In this document: piece by piece, positions 16,170 through 25,686 of the stretch
How positions within the stretch are numbered: the first letter of the stretch is position 1
How the letters are laid out: each line of letters starts with the position of its first letter
DNA from: Ktedonospora formicarum
GTDB taxonomy: Bacteria; Chloroflexota; Ktedonobacteria; Ktedonobacterales; Ktedonobacteraceae
Direction: 5' to 3'
Length of the DNA stretch: 64,000 nt
Assembly: GCF_016587355.1 (NCBI RefSeq)
Contig: NZ_BNJF01000001.1
Span: forward strand, 1,054,001 to 1,118,000
Position numbers and translations under genes: made by a program
Notes under the pieces: model-generated
What the model saw: only the letters and a program-made list of their open reading frames with translations
Database searches by the model: none
What the model was told of the DNA's origin: nothing

Positions 16170-16510
16170 CATTTTCCTCCATGAAAAAGCCATGCAAATC
16201 TATTTACGCATAAAGGCAGCTTGTCGCTCCACCCACATTGGAATATCACTAAAGATATTGTGCGACACAGAAGTGGGGATTGTCGACCATAATCTCGATA
16301 TGAAACATATCTGAGAGTGGTGGCGTCCCCAACGATTCATTGTCCTGGTATTGAGATCACTGGTCTTGATAGCGCAAAGGGGCTATATAGAGCATTGAAA
16401 ATCCACAGATGAGAGGAAAAAGGGCTATAATTTTTCGAAGCACATCGTTATCAACATACCACCTCTACATCAATAACGATGCATTAAGAGAGGATCAACT
16501 AGAAGGATCT
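16170..16510. other. Divergent intergenic region with a bracketed stem
   Basis: TGTCGC (16222-16227) pairs with GCGACA (16262-16267) and encloses AATATC/GATATT, forming a two-part hairpin. A TATAAT at 16426-16431 lies 80 nt before the signal-peptidase-like start but has no suitable -35. Nothing else was seen. Confidence 0.35.
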
Positions 16511-17032
16511 ATGGGAAAACGACCAAAGTCTCACCTTGCACGCGAGATCGTTGAAATTGCAGTACTTACCCTGCTGATATTCCTGCTCATTCGCTTTGTG
16601 ACACAAAGCTATTCTGTCAGTGATCGCAATATGGAGCCAAGCCTGCACCAGAGCGAATATGTCCTGGTCAACAAAATAGCTTATACCTTCAATAAAGCGC
16701 CAGAGAGAGGGGATGTCATTGTCTTTCACTATCCCCAAGATACACACACGGACTATATTGAACGCATTATTGGCCTGCCAGGTGACACTGTCCGCATTGA
16801 CAATAAAAATGTCTGGGTCAATGACAAACTCTTGAACGAAAGCGCCTACGTCACAATGTCCGCCAATCCCTTTGCCAAAAGCTGGAAGGTACCGTCAGGG
16901 CAATATTTTGTATTAGGCGATAATCGACCACAGAGCAATGATTCCCGTTACTGGGGCTTCGTGCCACGCGATTATATCGTTGGGAAAGCAGCGTTTATCT
17001 ACTGGCCTTTAGGGAAGATACGCGGGCTCTAA
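16511..17032 (+). CDS. Signal peptidase I homologue lacking the catalytic Ser and Lys
   Basis: The 173-residue protein has one N-terminal membrane helix (13-30) and the type I signal peptidase boxes in order. Box B reads DRNMEPSL, so Asn40 occupies the place of the nucleophilic Ser. Box D reads YIERIIGLPGD, so Glu84 replaces the general-base Lys. Box E, GDNRPQSNDSRYWG, is intact. Both changes are single-base transitions from active codons (AAT for AGT, GAA for AAA). The fold is therefore expected but not peptidase activity. AGAAGG lies just before ATG 16511. It could bind or protect preproteins, or be a decaying duplicate. Confidence 0.85.
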   Translation: MGKRPKSHLAREIVEIAVLTLLIFLLIRFVTQSYSVSDRNMEPSLHQSEYVLVNKIAYTFNKAPERGDVIVFHYPQDTHTDYIERIIGLPGDTVRIDNKNVWVNDKLLNESAYVTMSANPFAKSWKVPSGQYFVLGDNRPQSNDSRYWGFVPRDYIVGKAAFIYWPLGKIRGL

Positions 17033-17142
17033 TCACGCTTCAAGCAACCGAACAAACATATACAACTTCCTTTACAAGGTTCATACCGGGTGGCAATAAT
17101 AGAGAGAGCAGATTCTATTATGCTTTAGAGAAGGGGGTATAT

Positions 17143-18246
17143 ATGTCTTCGTCTACTTCTGCCCATACAGCTGAGCCAATACGGGTTGCCCTTATCGGCT
17201 TTGGGCTGGCAGGCTCCGTCTTTCACGCGCCATTAATCACAACGACACCTGGTTTACGCCTCGCTGCTGTCGTTACCAGTAATCCCGAGCGACAGCAGCA
17301 AGTGAGGGCTCGCTATCCTCAGGCTATCATCTACTCACAACCCCAGGAGCTATGGCATGATGCTCACGAATACGATCTTGTGGTTGTTGCGACCGCAAAC
17401 AGGGCTCATGTACCTCTAGGGTTGGCAGCCTTGCATGCAGGACTCAACGTCGTCATTGATAAGCCGCTGGCAGCCACAGTCACAGACGCTGAACGCTTAA
17501 TCGCAACCAGCCGAGAAACTGGAAAGCTGCTCACGGTCTTTCAAAATCGGCGTTGGGATAGCGACTTCCTTACAATCCGCAAACTATTACATGCCGAGGT
17601 GCTGGGTCCAATCACACGCTTTGAATCACGCTTCGAGCGCTATCGCCCACAACCCAGAATTGGTAGCTGGAAAGAATCTGCAAATCCAGAGGATGCCCCC
17701 GGTCAGCTCTTTGATCTGGGAAGTCATCTTATTGATCAGGTTCTCTTACTCTTTGGCAAGCCAGAACGTATCTACGCCGAGATATCTAAACGACGTGAGC
17801 ACGCGCAGACAGATGATGATAGCTTTGTCGCGCTGCATTTTCCAACTGGCATACAGGCCCATCTATGGGTCAGCCAGGTCGCGCGCATATCCGGCCCTCG
17901 CTTTCTCGTACGTGGTCTACGCGGCACCTATGAGAAATGGGGCCTCGACCCCCAGGAAGATGCGCTAAAAGATGGCAAGACACCTGAAAATCAAACAATC
18001 TGGGGCGCGGAACCTCGCGAGCGCTGGGGAAGGCTCGCGACATCGATAGGGGGCATCAACTTCGATGGGCAGATAGAGACCGAAGCTGGTAACTATCCAC
18101 AGTTCTACGCCCAACTTCGAGATGCTTTACGCAATGGTAGAACCCCGCCAGTCGATCCATATGAAGTAATTGAAGTACTACGTGTTATCGAAGCGGCTCA
18201 CAAGAGCTCGCAAGAGCGACGCCTTATAGATTTCCCAATACACTAG
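17143..18246 (+). CDS. Gfo/Idh/MocA-family NAD(P)-dependent oxidoreductase
   Basis: The 367-residue protein starts with a Rossmann fold (VALIGFGLAGSVFHAPLI) and has the family's VVIDKPLA sequence, in which the Lys-Pro pair lines the active site. The C-terminal half holds the DLGSHLIDQVLLLFG segment with the catalytic-region His. It should oxidise or reduce a sugar-like or cyclitol substrate. AGAAGGGGG precedes the ATG. It is followed after 21 nt by the UPF0303 gene, a common pairing in such operons. Confidence 0.85.
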   Translation: MSSSTSAHTAEPIRVALIGFGLAGSVFHAPLITTTPGLRLAAVVTSNPERQQQVRARYPQAIIYSQPQELWHDAHEYDLVVVATANRAHVPLGLAALHAGLNVVIDKPLAATVTDAERLIATSRETGKLLTVFQNRRWDSDFLTIRKLLHAEVLGPITRFESRFERYRPQPRIGSWKESANPEDAPGQLFDLGSHLIDQVLLLFGKPERIYAEISKRREHAQTDDDSFVALHFPTGIQAHLWVSQVARISGPRFLVRGLRGTYEKWGLDPQEDALKDGKTPENQTIWGAEPRERWGRLATSIGGINFDGQIETEAGNYPQFYAQLRDALRNGRTPPVDPYEVIEVLRVIEAAHKSSQERRLIDFPIH

Positions 18247-18267
18247 ACATCTAGCGAGGTAGAGACA

Positions 18268-18750
18268 ATGGTAGGATCAAACTACGAAACACTGCTACAT
18301 GAATTGTTGCAGCAAGAGAATGAGCTACAATTCATCAGCTTTAGCAACGAAACCGCCCTGGAGTTGGGTTTAGCTCTGCATAAAGCCGCAAAAGAAAAAG
18401 GCAAGAGTGTCGCTATCGATATTACGCGCAATGGGCAGCAACTTTTCCACTTCGCAATGGAAGGCACCGCTAACGACAACAATGAATGGATTCTGCGCAA
18501 GAATCGGGTTGTCAATCGCTTCGGTCATAGCTCCTTCTATATGGGAATCTATCTCAGAAGCCAGAACAAACGTATGGAAGAGAAATATCTGCTCGCAGAA
18601 AGTGAATATGCCGCTCATGGGGGAGCTTTCCCCCTGTTCATCCGAGGGGTAGGGGTAGTTGGTACCATTACCGTCTCCGGGCTCCCACAAGCCGAGGATC
18701 ACGAACTGGTAACAACCACCATACGGACATTCCTCAAACGCGAAGACTAA
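18268..18750 (+). CDS. UPF0303/HbpS-like (DUF336) protein
   Basis: The 160-residue protein shows the UPF0303 pattern: ALELGLALHKAAKEKGKSVAIDITRNGQQLFHFAMEGT near the middle in segments, and a C-terminal GGAFPLFIRGVGVVGTITVSGLPQ. The fold is related to haem-binding HbpS and GlcG. A direct function is not established. It lies 21 nt behind the Gfo/Idh gene and ends in a hairpin, so the two are likely a two-gene operon. Confidence 0.8.
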   Translation: MVGSNYETLLHELLQQENELQFISFSNETALELGLALHKAAKEKGKSVAIDITRNGQQLFHFAMEGTANDNNEWILRKNRVVNRFGHSSFYMGIYLRSQNKRMEEKYLLAESEYAAHGGAFPLFIRGVGVVGTITVSGLPQAEDHELVTTTIRTFLKRED

Positions 18751-18801
18751 TTGCTATCTTCGCGCAAAGGTAAAAATCTAGAACCACCAGGATACTCCCA
18801 T

Positions 18802-18836
18802 AAAGGACCACACACAAGTGTAGTGTGTGGTCCTTT
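18802..18836 (+). terminator. 14-bp hairpin with U-rich tail
   Basis: AAAGGACCACACAC (18802-18815) pairs perfectly with 18823-18836 and is followed by GTTTTC. It terminates the Gfo/Idh-UPF0303 operon. Confidence 0.8.
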
Positions 18837-18891
18837 GTTTTCTTTCAGGTATCAACCATCTTATGCATGCACTCCGCATTCAAGTTGATCA

Positions 18892-18920
18892 TTGACACTT
18901 TCCTGTGCTTTATATACAAT
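18892..18920 (+). promoter_or_regulatory. Sigma-A-type promoter of the padR-MFS operon
   Basis: TTGACA (18892-18897), a 17-bp spacer and TACAAT (18915-18920) make a near-consensus promoter. The start of transcription would fall around 18927, about 58 nt before the padR ATG. Confidence 0.7.
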
Positions 18921-18930
18921 ATGTCACATA
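18920..18930. promoter_or_regulatory. Candidate PadR operator
   Basis: TATGTCACATA is an 11-bp palindrome that overlaps the end of the -10 box and the predicted start site. PadR regulators typically bind ATGT/ACAT inverted repeats. The position predicts repression of the downstream padR and efflux genes by PadR itself. Confidence 0.5.
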
Positions 18931-18984
18931 GACCTATCTTGAAGACCTGTTACAGAGACATCTTAATGAAAGGGAGGGTGAACT

Positions 18985-19572
18985 ATGTACGAACTCCTGA
19001 TACTTGGGCATCTTTATGCCGCCCCTGCTCATGGCTACCTCATCGCTAAAATCATTAATGACATGATTGGTCCTTATGCCAGGTTCAGCAATGGGCGTCT
19101 GTATCCACTACTCACAAAATTGGAGCAAAATGAATTGATAGCAATAGATGCGTCAGTACAGGCGGAACAAAGTAACCGCCCTTTTCGTGCTTATTGCATC
19201 ACAGAATCAGGGCGAAAACGCTTTCGCTCACTGATGATGGATATCAGTTCCAACCCAGGAGAATACCAGAGAATTTTTCTCCAAAAAGCGAGCTTCTTCT
19301 CCTATATTACACAGGCAGAACGTCTCTATCTGATAGAACATTTCTTGAATTATTGTCAGACACATATTCTGCACCTGCAAAACGAAATGGAGGATATGAC
19401 CCAAAACCACCACAGCTATGGGGCAAAATGGACACCAGTGTACCAACGAGATGTCTTCGAAACTGTTGAGCACGTCATTACTCAATGGCAACTAGAATAT
19501 TCCTGGGCCCAACACCTCAAAGATCGGGAACTGGCGGATACAGATGCAATGGAGAAAGGAGCGGAGAACTAA
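18985..19572 (+). CDS. PadR-family transcriptional regulator
   Basis: The 195-residue protein has the PadR winged helix at residues ~1-80 (LILGHLYAAPAHGYLIAKII, then SNGRLYPLLTKLEQNELI) and a helical C-terminal dimerisation domain (PadR-type AphA-like). GGGAGGGTGAAC precedes the ATG. It stands 100 nt before the MFS pump gene and downstream of a promoter with an ATGT-ACAT palindrome. It probably controls the pump in response to a toxic ligand. Confidence 0.88.
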   Translation: MYELLILGHLYAAPAHGYLIAKIINDMIGPYARFSNGRLYPLLTKLEQNELIAIDASVQAEQSNRPFRAYCITESGRKRFRSLMMDISSNPGEYQRIFLQKASFFSYITQAERLYLIEHFLNYCQTHILHLQNEMEDMTQNHHSYGAKWTPVYQRDVFETVEHVITQWQLEYSWAQHLKDRELADTDAMEKGAEN

Positions 19573-19672
19573 ATTTTCTCCGTCACAAGCGGCGCATACC
19601 ATATCGACACAGGGCAATTTTATCGGGCTTGGATACCTATCTAGACAATTACAACATGTAAGGAGTAAATAC

Positions 19673-21418
19673 ATGTCATCGGCACAGAACCCTGCCAGCC
19701 AGCCCTCTCAGGCTGGCGAGCATCCTACATTTACATTGCACAATGGCAAGATCGCCAATCCCTGGCTCGTCCTGATCGCGCTTATGTTCGGTTTTTTTAT
19801 GTCCCTTCTCGACGTTACTATCGTCAACATAGCGCTCTCAGATATCGTTACCAAACTCAATACGGACCTGACAACCGCCACCTGGGTGCTCAACGCTTAT
19901 AGCCTGGTTTTCGCGGTCCTACTGGTCAGTGTGGGACGATTCGCGGACCAGTTTGGACGCAAACTGGCTTTTATGAGTGGAATGGTTATTTTCAGTCTAG
20001 GCTCACTTCTTTGCGCGGTCGCTCCCTCTATTGAGATTCTTATTGCTGCGCGCGCATTCCAGGCCATAGGAGCCGCGGCCTTAAATCCCATCAGCCTGGC
20101 TATTATCATCTCAGTCTTTCCGCCTCAGAAGCGGGGGGGCGCCATCGGCCTATGGGGAGCATCTTCGGGCATCGCGACTGCCATTGGACCAGTGCTGGGA
20201 GGCTTCTTGGTCGAGAACTTTGATTGGCGAGCTATCTTTTTTGTGAATATCCCATTCTGTATTATTGGGCTGATTCTGGTCGCGCTCTTCGTACCTGAGA
20301 CACGTCAGCCTCAAGCGAGCAAAGGTATCGACATATGGGGGCTCCTTACTTTGAGCCTCTCCATGTTCAGCCTGGTGCTGGCAATCATGCAAGGGAATGC
20401 CTGGGGGTGGACCTCACCAACCATCCTGGGTCTCTTCGGCGCAATGGTCATCTGCTTCATTCTGTTTATTGTTGTGGAAACAAAGCAGCATGACCCTATT
20501 GTCGATTTTAGCCTGTTTAAGATTCGTAGCTTTACAACCTCAAACATTTCGATGTTCCTTTTTGGGATCGCGGCCCAGGGCGCATTCCTTATGACAGTGC
20601 TCTACTACATCAACGCTCAGGGCTATGATCAGCTGAGCGCGGCTTATGCTATACTCCCCATCCCGCTCACATCTTTTGTCATCTCGGCGATTTCGGGAGC
20701 CTTTAGCCGCTTTCTCAATCAACGTGTGATGGGCGCGATTGGCCTGGGCATGCTCACGATTGGCTTTATCTTGATCTACTTCACGAATGTTGACACTTCG
20801 TATCTCGATATGGCATGGCGTCTGGCCTTCCTGGGTGTTGGCATCGGGCTCTGCTTCCAGAATTTCCCCAGTTTCGCCTTGACAGACGTACCACGCGCAA
20901 AGCTAGGCGTTGGAAGCGGCATTTTCAATACCTTCCGTCAGATAGGCTTCGCGCTCGGTATCGCCATCCTGATTGCAGTCTTTACCAACCAGATCACAGT
21001 CAATATCGATCAGGCCAGGCAGGAGTCGATCCAGATCGTACGTCAGGATAATAAATTACCCGCCCAGTTGCGCGATGGCATTGTCACCGGGCTAGAGAAG
21101 AGTGCCAATAGTACCGATGCAAGCACTGGAGAAGCCTCAACTGCCTCAAACCAGAACTCGTTCGATCTCACCAAACTGGCTGATCAGATTCCAGGTCCGG
21201 CTGGACAGGCGCTTAAACCAGAGCTTAAGTCCCTCAATGAGCGCATCTCACACCAATTCAAAACGGGGGCCATCGATACCTTCCGTACCACCTGGCTGAT
21301 TGCAGCCATCATTGGAGCCATTGGCACTATTGTCTCGCTCCTCACAGCTATCGAGAAACGCAAGCCAGCCTCGCAGAACGCGGGTGAGCAACCAGTCGTT
21401 GTGGCCTCTCCTCACTAG
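19673..21418 (+). CDS. MFS drug:proton antiporter, DHA2 family (14 TM, EmrB/QacA type)
   Basis: This is a membrane efflux protein of 581 residues with about 14 hydrophobic segments. GRFADQFGRKLAFM matches MFS motif A, and GIATAIGPVLGGFLVENFDW matches antiporter motif C. LLDVTIVNIALSDI in TM1 is typical of DHA2 members. A ~90-residue soluble insertion precedes the last helix. The start is ATG 19673 with AAGGAG 8 nt upstream. The substrate is unknown, and the preceding PadR gene suggests inducible toxin export. Confidence 0.9.
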   Translation: MSSAQNPASQPSQAGEHPTFTLHNGKIANPWLVLIALMFGFFMSLLDVTIVNIALSDIVTKLNTDLTTATWVLNAYSLVFAVLLVSVGRFADQFGRKLAFMSGMVIFSLGSLLCAVAPSIEILIAARAFQAIGAAALNPISLAIIISVFPPQKRGGAIGLWGASSGIATAIGPVLGGFLVENFDWRAIFFVNIPFCIIGLILVALFVPETRQPQASKGIDIWGLLTLSLSMFSLVLAIMQGNAWGWTSPTILGLFGAMVICFILFIVVETKQHDPIVDFSLFKIRSFTTSNISMFLFGIAAQGAFLMTVLYYINAQGYDQLSAAYAILPIPLTSFVISAISGAFSRFLNQRVMGAIGLGMLTIGFILIYFTNVDTSYLDMAWRLAFLGVGIGLCFQNFPSFALTDVPRAKLGVGSGIFNTFRQIGFALGIAILIAVFTNQITVNIDQARQESIQIVRQDNKLPAQLRDGIVTGLEKSANSTDASTGEASTASNQNSFDLTKLADQIPGPAGQALKPELKSLNERISHQFKTGAIDTFRTTWLIAAIIGAIGTIVSLLTAIEKRKPASQNAGEQPVVVASPH

Positions 21419-21595
21419 GGGGCCATCCCTTGCCGAGCCTAGATCTTCTCAGCAGCCTTCCCTGGTTGATCTAGCTTGTGCGTCATATAATAAAGTGAGC
21501 CGGAACCACCACCGATGCCGGTTCCTCGCCCACGCTTTCATGAGCAACTCCAGCCCATACCACATGAATAACGCATACTAATGGAAGGTTTTTTT

Positions 21596-22821
21596 ATGGC
21601 TGAATCGTTTCTGTTGGGTGTCAATTACTGGCCTCGCAAGAAGGCGATGTACTGGTGGAAAGATTTCGACCGCAGTGAGGTTGAAGAAGAGTTCGCCCAA
21701 ATAGCGGCGCTGAAACTCCAGGTTGCGCGAATCTTTCTCTTCTGGGAGGATTTCCAACCTGCCGCGAACCACATCGATGATCAGACACTTCGCAACCTGG
21801 GGACAGTATTGGAAGTCGCGCAAGAGGTAGGCATTCAAGTCATGCCTACCTTCTTCACTGGACATATGTCGGGCGTTAACTGGTGGCCCAAATGGGCTCT
21901 GCTCGATAGGGACATGGGGCGCGCCTTGCCAATGCGCTGTATCGCGGATGGGGAAGTTACCCTACGCGAGGGCCGCGATCCCTATACCGATCCCTTGATG
22001 TTAGCGGCTGAACGCCTCTTGATCGCGAAAGTGTGCGGACGCTACGGTGACCATCCAGCAATCTATTCCTGGAATTTCTCTAACGAACCAGATCTCTTCT
22101 ATACCCCCAAAACCTACGCTGACGGCGCGAAGTGGAACGCCTTTGTCGCGACAGAGGTACGCAAGTATTCGCGTAAACCTATCAGCGCTGGCATGCATGC
22201 GCCAACAATTTGTGGCTATAGCGGCTTTAGGCCAGATCAGCTTGCACCCTCCAACGATTTCCTTTCCATGCATGGCTACAGCATCTACTACGATTTGACT
22301 GCCAGCAATGCCCCCTCAACAGCGATGTGGTGCCGCTACTCGCACTAGCGACTGAGGCGCTGGGTGGAAAGCGCGTACTATTTGAGGAATTTGGTTATGC
22401 CAGTTCGGAAAAGGGTGATATCTCTGAGTTTCAGACACTCTACCGCAACGATGGCACGCTCCAAAACCAATACTTTGCTGATGATGAGGCGGGAGGACGA
22501 TATTATCGCGAAGTTCTGGAGAAGTTGGCACGTTGTGGAGCGCTTGGCGCTTTCGGCTGGATGTTCTGTGACTACCATCCCTCACTCTGGAATAAACCAC
22601 CCTTTGATACCTGCGTCCATGAGCGATTCTTTGGCCTGACACGCTACGATGGCACCGTGAAGCCCTCGGGCGAAGCTATGCGCGCCTTCGCTGAACGAGT
22701 CGCCACTGGAGACCTCCCTAAACGCGATATCGCGCCTCTGACGCTCGACGCCGATGCGTGGTATCAGGACTCGCGGGAGAGTTTCGCGCTCCTCTTCCGT
22801 GAGAAGAGCGGAAAAATCTAA
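21596..22821 (+). CDS. Frameshifted clan GH-A glycoside hydrolase (cellulase/beta-mannanase-like)
   Basis: Two overlapping frames together give a ~408-residue TIM-barrel glycosidase. The first frame (to 22348) carries FLLGVNYWPRKKAMYWW, HMSGVNWWPKW and the acid/base region WNFSNEPDL. The second (to 22821) continues with VLFEEFGYAS, the nucleophile region, and WMFCDYHPSLW. One extra C in the C5 run at 22311-22315 restores a single frame reading NAPLNSDVVPLL. As written, the product lacks the nucleophile half. ATG 21596 is preceded by GGAAGG. No signal peptide is visible, so the enzyme would be cytoplasmic. Exact GH family is not assigned. Confidence 0.75.
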
Positions 22822-22842
22822 CCAACACATTGTACGATGCCC

Positions 22843-22876
22843 CTATCTCGTTATTATCACGATAACAACGAGATAG
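22843..22876 (+). terminator. Hairpin after the glycosidase
   Basis: CTATCTCGTT pairs with AACGAGATAG, with a further internal TAT/ATA pairing. It begins 22 nt after the glycosidase stop. Confidence 0.65.
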
Positions 22877-23037
22877 CATAGAAAAGTATGGATTGCATTC
22901 ACAAAAACAATCCCAAATTCATCTACATTTCGATAGATCGAAATTCTGTGACATACTAATAATAGGGAAAAAATGTAGCCCCCGGTGCCACCGCAGCGGA
23001 ATGTGTGGCTATTGTAGTACTAGGAAGAAGATCCTCT

Positions 23038-24048
23038 ATGTCAGAGACACAAGCAACGACCTTTGCTCAGGACCGCTACGAACAGATGCAATACAGACGC
23101 AGTGGACGCTCTGGGCTGCGCCTGCCAGCTATTTCTCTTGGAGCCTGGGAAACCTTTGGCGGCTATCGTGGAGAAGATGTCGCCCGCGCCTGCTTATATC
23201 GCGCATTCGATCTAGGTATCACGCATTTCGATATTGCCAATAACTACGGACGCCCTCCAGGCAATGCTGAGAAAATCGTCGGCAAAATCGTGCGCGATAT
23301 GCCACGCGATGAGCTCATTATCTCAACGAAGGCTGGCTTTTACATGTGGCCGGGTCCCTATGGAGATGGTCTCTCTAAGAAGTACCTTGTCGCCAGCCTG
23401 GATCAATCGCTCAAACGCTTGGGGCTGGAATATGTCGATATCTTCTACGCGCACCGCCCCGATCCTGAGACCCCTCTTGAAGAGACAATGGCGGCTCTGG
23501 ACCTGATTGTCAAACAGGGTAAGGCCCTCTACGTCGGTGTAAGCAACTTCTCAGGCGCGCAATTTGAGGAAGCCGTTGAGATCACGAAACGCCTGGGTCT
23601 GAGTCCCATTACCATCCACCAACCGCGCTACAATCTGCTCGGACGAAAGCCTGAGTATGATCTGTTCGACCATACCCAGCGCGCGGGCAGTGGTGTCATT
23701 ACTTACAGTCCCCTGGATCAGGGCATGCTCAGCACCAAATACCTGGGTGTCGACATTCCAAAGGGCTCACGCGCCGCTGAATGGTGGGGCAAAGAGAGCA
23801 ACGCCGATGTCATCAGCTCCAAAAAGCTTGAGCAGATTCAGCGCCTGAACAAGATCGCGCAGGAGCGCGGTCAGACGCTCTCTCAGATGGCTCTGGCCTG
23901 GAACCTGCGCCATCCCGCCGTCACCAGTGTCCTGATTGGAGCTTCAAACGTCAAGCAGATCGAAGAGAATGTAGCATCACTACAGAATCTGGCATTCAGC
24001 GACGACGAACTCAAGGCCATTGATGAGATTGCACCACTCTTCGCCTGA
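23038..24048 (+). CDS. Aldo/keto reductase (YghZ/GprA-like, L-glyceraldehyde-3-phosphate reductase group)
   Basis: The 336-residue TIM-barrel NADPH reductase shows FDIANNYGRPPGNAEKIVG with the catalytic Asp-Tyr region, LIISTKAGF with the Lys, and YAHRPDPETPLEETM with the His. The MWPGPYGDGLSKKYL and TYSPLDQGMLSTKYL segments are typical of the YghZ/Kv-beta-like AKR branch. It probably detoxifies aldehydes. ATG 23038 is preferred. It ends in a 25-bp hairpin. Confidence 0.9.
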   Translation: MSETQATTFAQDRYEQMQYRRSGRSGLRLPAISLGAWETFGGYRGEDVARACLYRAFDLGITHFDIANNYGRPPGNAEKIVGKIVRDMPRDELIISTKAGFYMWPGPYGDGLSKKYLVASLDQSLKRLGLEYVDIFYAHRPDPETPLEETMAALDLIVKQGKALYVGVSNFSGAQFEEAVEITKRLGLSPITIHQPRYNLLGRKPEYDLFDHTQRAGSGVITYSPLDQGMLSTKYLGVDIPKGSRAAEWWGKESNADVISSKKLEQIQRLNKIAQERGQTLSQMALAWNLRHPAVTSVLIGASNVKQIEENVASLQNLAFSDDELKAIDEIAPLFA

Positions 24049-24073
24049 GTAGATTCTACCCAACGCGGTTATC

Positions 24074-24129
24074 AAGGGAAACAAGCGGCGGTTTGGCTTA
24101 AACGAGCCAAACCGCCGCTTGTTTCCCTT
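24074..24129. terminator. 25-bp perfect hairpin between convergent genes
   Basis: Arms 24074-24098 and 24105-24129 are exact complements around TAAACG. The hairpin separates the aldo-keto reductase from the convergent globin gene. It ends in CCCTTAAAT without a T tract. Confidence 0.8.
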
Positions 24130-24154
24130 AAATCCTATCCCTGGCGAGGCCATG

Positions 24155-24544
24155 TCAGGGGAAGAGAGTCCCACCTAGTTTCAGAGGCATCGTCTGAATG
24201 ACCATCTGCGCGCGTCGTTTCGCCTCGTCAGCCCTTGGGCCGACGAAGTGGTCATCGACGGTCTGTGTGAAAAGAGCAAACCAGCGCTCAAAGTGGTGCG
24301 GTAGCATGTGCTCTTTTGCGTTCAGCAAGATATGCTTATACATCATGCCGCCGTGATATCTCCCGGTTTGAAAGAGGATGTTCTCCCAGAAATCATACAT
24401 GACTGGGAGGTGCTCTTCCAGATTGATCGCCGCCACCTCAGTAAAGAAATGACCGATGAGTTCATCACGCGTGGCTTTATGATAAAAAGTGCTGACCAGG
24501 AATTCAACATCCTCCCGGCCCTCAATATCTCTCTTCTGTTCCAT
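24155..24544 (-). CDS. Group III truncated haemoglobin
   Basis: The 129-residue protein begins with a short helix and DVEFLVSTFYHKATRDELIGHFF. It has YDFWENILFQTGRYHGGMMYKHI with the conserved Trp-Glu-Asn and distal-region residues, and HFERWFALFTQTVDDHF, in which the His of the HFERW motif is the proximal haem ligand region. This fits TrHbIII (Ctb-like) globins that bind O2 and handle NO or peroxide. It sits near the superoxide dismutase gene on the opposite strand. Confidence 0.88.
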   Translation of the reverse strand: MEQKRDIEGREDVEFLVSTFYHKATRDELIGHFFTEVAAINLEEHLPVMYDFWENILFQTGRYHGGMMYKHILLNAKEHMLPHHFERWFALFTQTVDDHFVGPRADEAKRRAQMVIQTMPLKLGGTLFP

Positions 24545-24832
24545 ATGAGCTTATCTCTATTTCCATTTACAGATGCGAATACACGGAGTTACTTGTAGAT
24601 CAGTGTATCACGTTCAGGCTCTCTCTGGTTGCAGATATACGTTGTACTCAAAGCTCGCACAACTATCGTCATCCACGAGTGACTAGGATAGGATAAGAGG
24701 GGGGATAAGGTAACTCATCGAGCAGTTTGACAACTCCCCTATCATCGTTTGGCGCACTACACGCGGATGGATGATTATACTATTCATATAGGGGGAGGGA
24801 ACAATACATGTATTTTAGGAGGAGAAATAGAA

Positions 24833-25618
24833 GTGAGGATTCCTATTTTTGAAAAGTTTCAGGCGTTCAGTCGCCGCGATTTCATGACCCAGGCAACCGT
24901 CGTTGCCGGAGGTGCCGTGCTATCATCATGTAGCAACTCCACGGCGACCGGATCGAGCGAGCGCGACGAACCCACCGACTCAGAGCAGATTGATGTGGGG
25001 GAAGGCTTTCAACTCCCGCCATTAGGTTATGCTTATAATGCGCTAGAACCCTATATCAGCGCGCAGACAATGCACTTACACCATGATAAGCATCACGCCA
25101 CTTACGTCAAGAACCTGAATGAGGCCCTAAAGGGAAACTCATTGGCCTCTCAGCCAATCAATGAAGTGTTGCGCCGTCTCGATGAATTGCCCGAAAACAT
25201 ACGCACAACGGTACGCAACAACGGTGGCGGACATGCCAACCATAGCATGTTCTGGCAAATCATGAAGCCAAAGGGAGGCGGGGAGCCAAAAGGCGAACTG
25301 GCTCAGGCGATTAATAGCACATTTGGATCAACCGCCAATTTCAAAGAGAAGTTCAACACAACTGGTAGCAAAGTCTTTGGATCAGGGTGGGTCTGGCTAG
25401 CAAGCGACAAGAATGGCAAGCTACAAATAACCTCAACCCCCAACCAGGATAGTCCGATTCTAACTGGGCTCTACCCGGTCATGGGAAACGATGTCTGGGA
25501 GCACGCCTACTATCTCACCTACCAGAACCGTCGCCCCGATTATCTCAACGCGTGGTGGAACACGCTAAACTGGGACGAGATCGGGAAGCGCTATGAGCAG
25601 GCTAAGAAAGCTCAATAA
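24833..25618 (+). CDS. sodA-like: Fe/Mn superoxide dismutase exported as a Tat lipoprotein
   Basis: The 261-residue protein starts at GTG 24833, 7 nt after TAGGAGGAG. Its first 40 residues form a Tat signal ([10 protein letters not shown], a hydrophobic core, then a LSSC lipobox). The mature enzyme is a full Fe/Mn-[22 protein letters not shown] and [13 protein letters not shown] supply His ligands, and [15 protein letters not shown] supplies the Asp and His ligands. It converts superoxide to O2 and H2O2 at the outer membrane face or in the cell wall. An extracytoplasmic SOD would act on environmental superoxide. Metal preference is not decided here. Confidence 0.88.
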   Translation: MRIPIFEKFQAFSRRDFMTQATVVAGGAVLSSCSNSTATGSSERDEPTDSEQIDVGEGFQLPPLGYAYNALEPYISAQTMHLHHDKHHATYVKNLNEALKGNSLASQPINEVLRRLDELPENIRTTVRNNGGGHANHSMFWQIMKPKGGGEPKGELAQAINSTFGSTANFKEKFNTTGSKVFGSGWVWLASDKNGKLQITSTPNQDSPILTGLYPVMGNDVWEHAYYLTYQNRRPDYLNAWWNTLNWDEIGKRYEQAKKAQ

Positions 25619-25686
25619 AGGGGCTTTTACAGATGAGGGAGTGATTTCGGCAGTTATAACACTCTCTCACCTGTTCCCCTGAACGA
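25619..25686. terminator. Imperfect hairpin between convergent genes
   Basis: AGGGGC...ACAGATGAGGGAGTG on the left pairs imperfectly with CACTCTCTCACCTGT...CCCCT on the right. It separates the SOD and kdpD genes. Confidence 0.5.
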
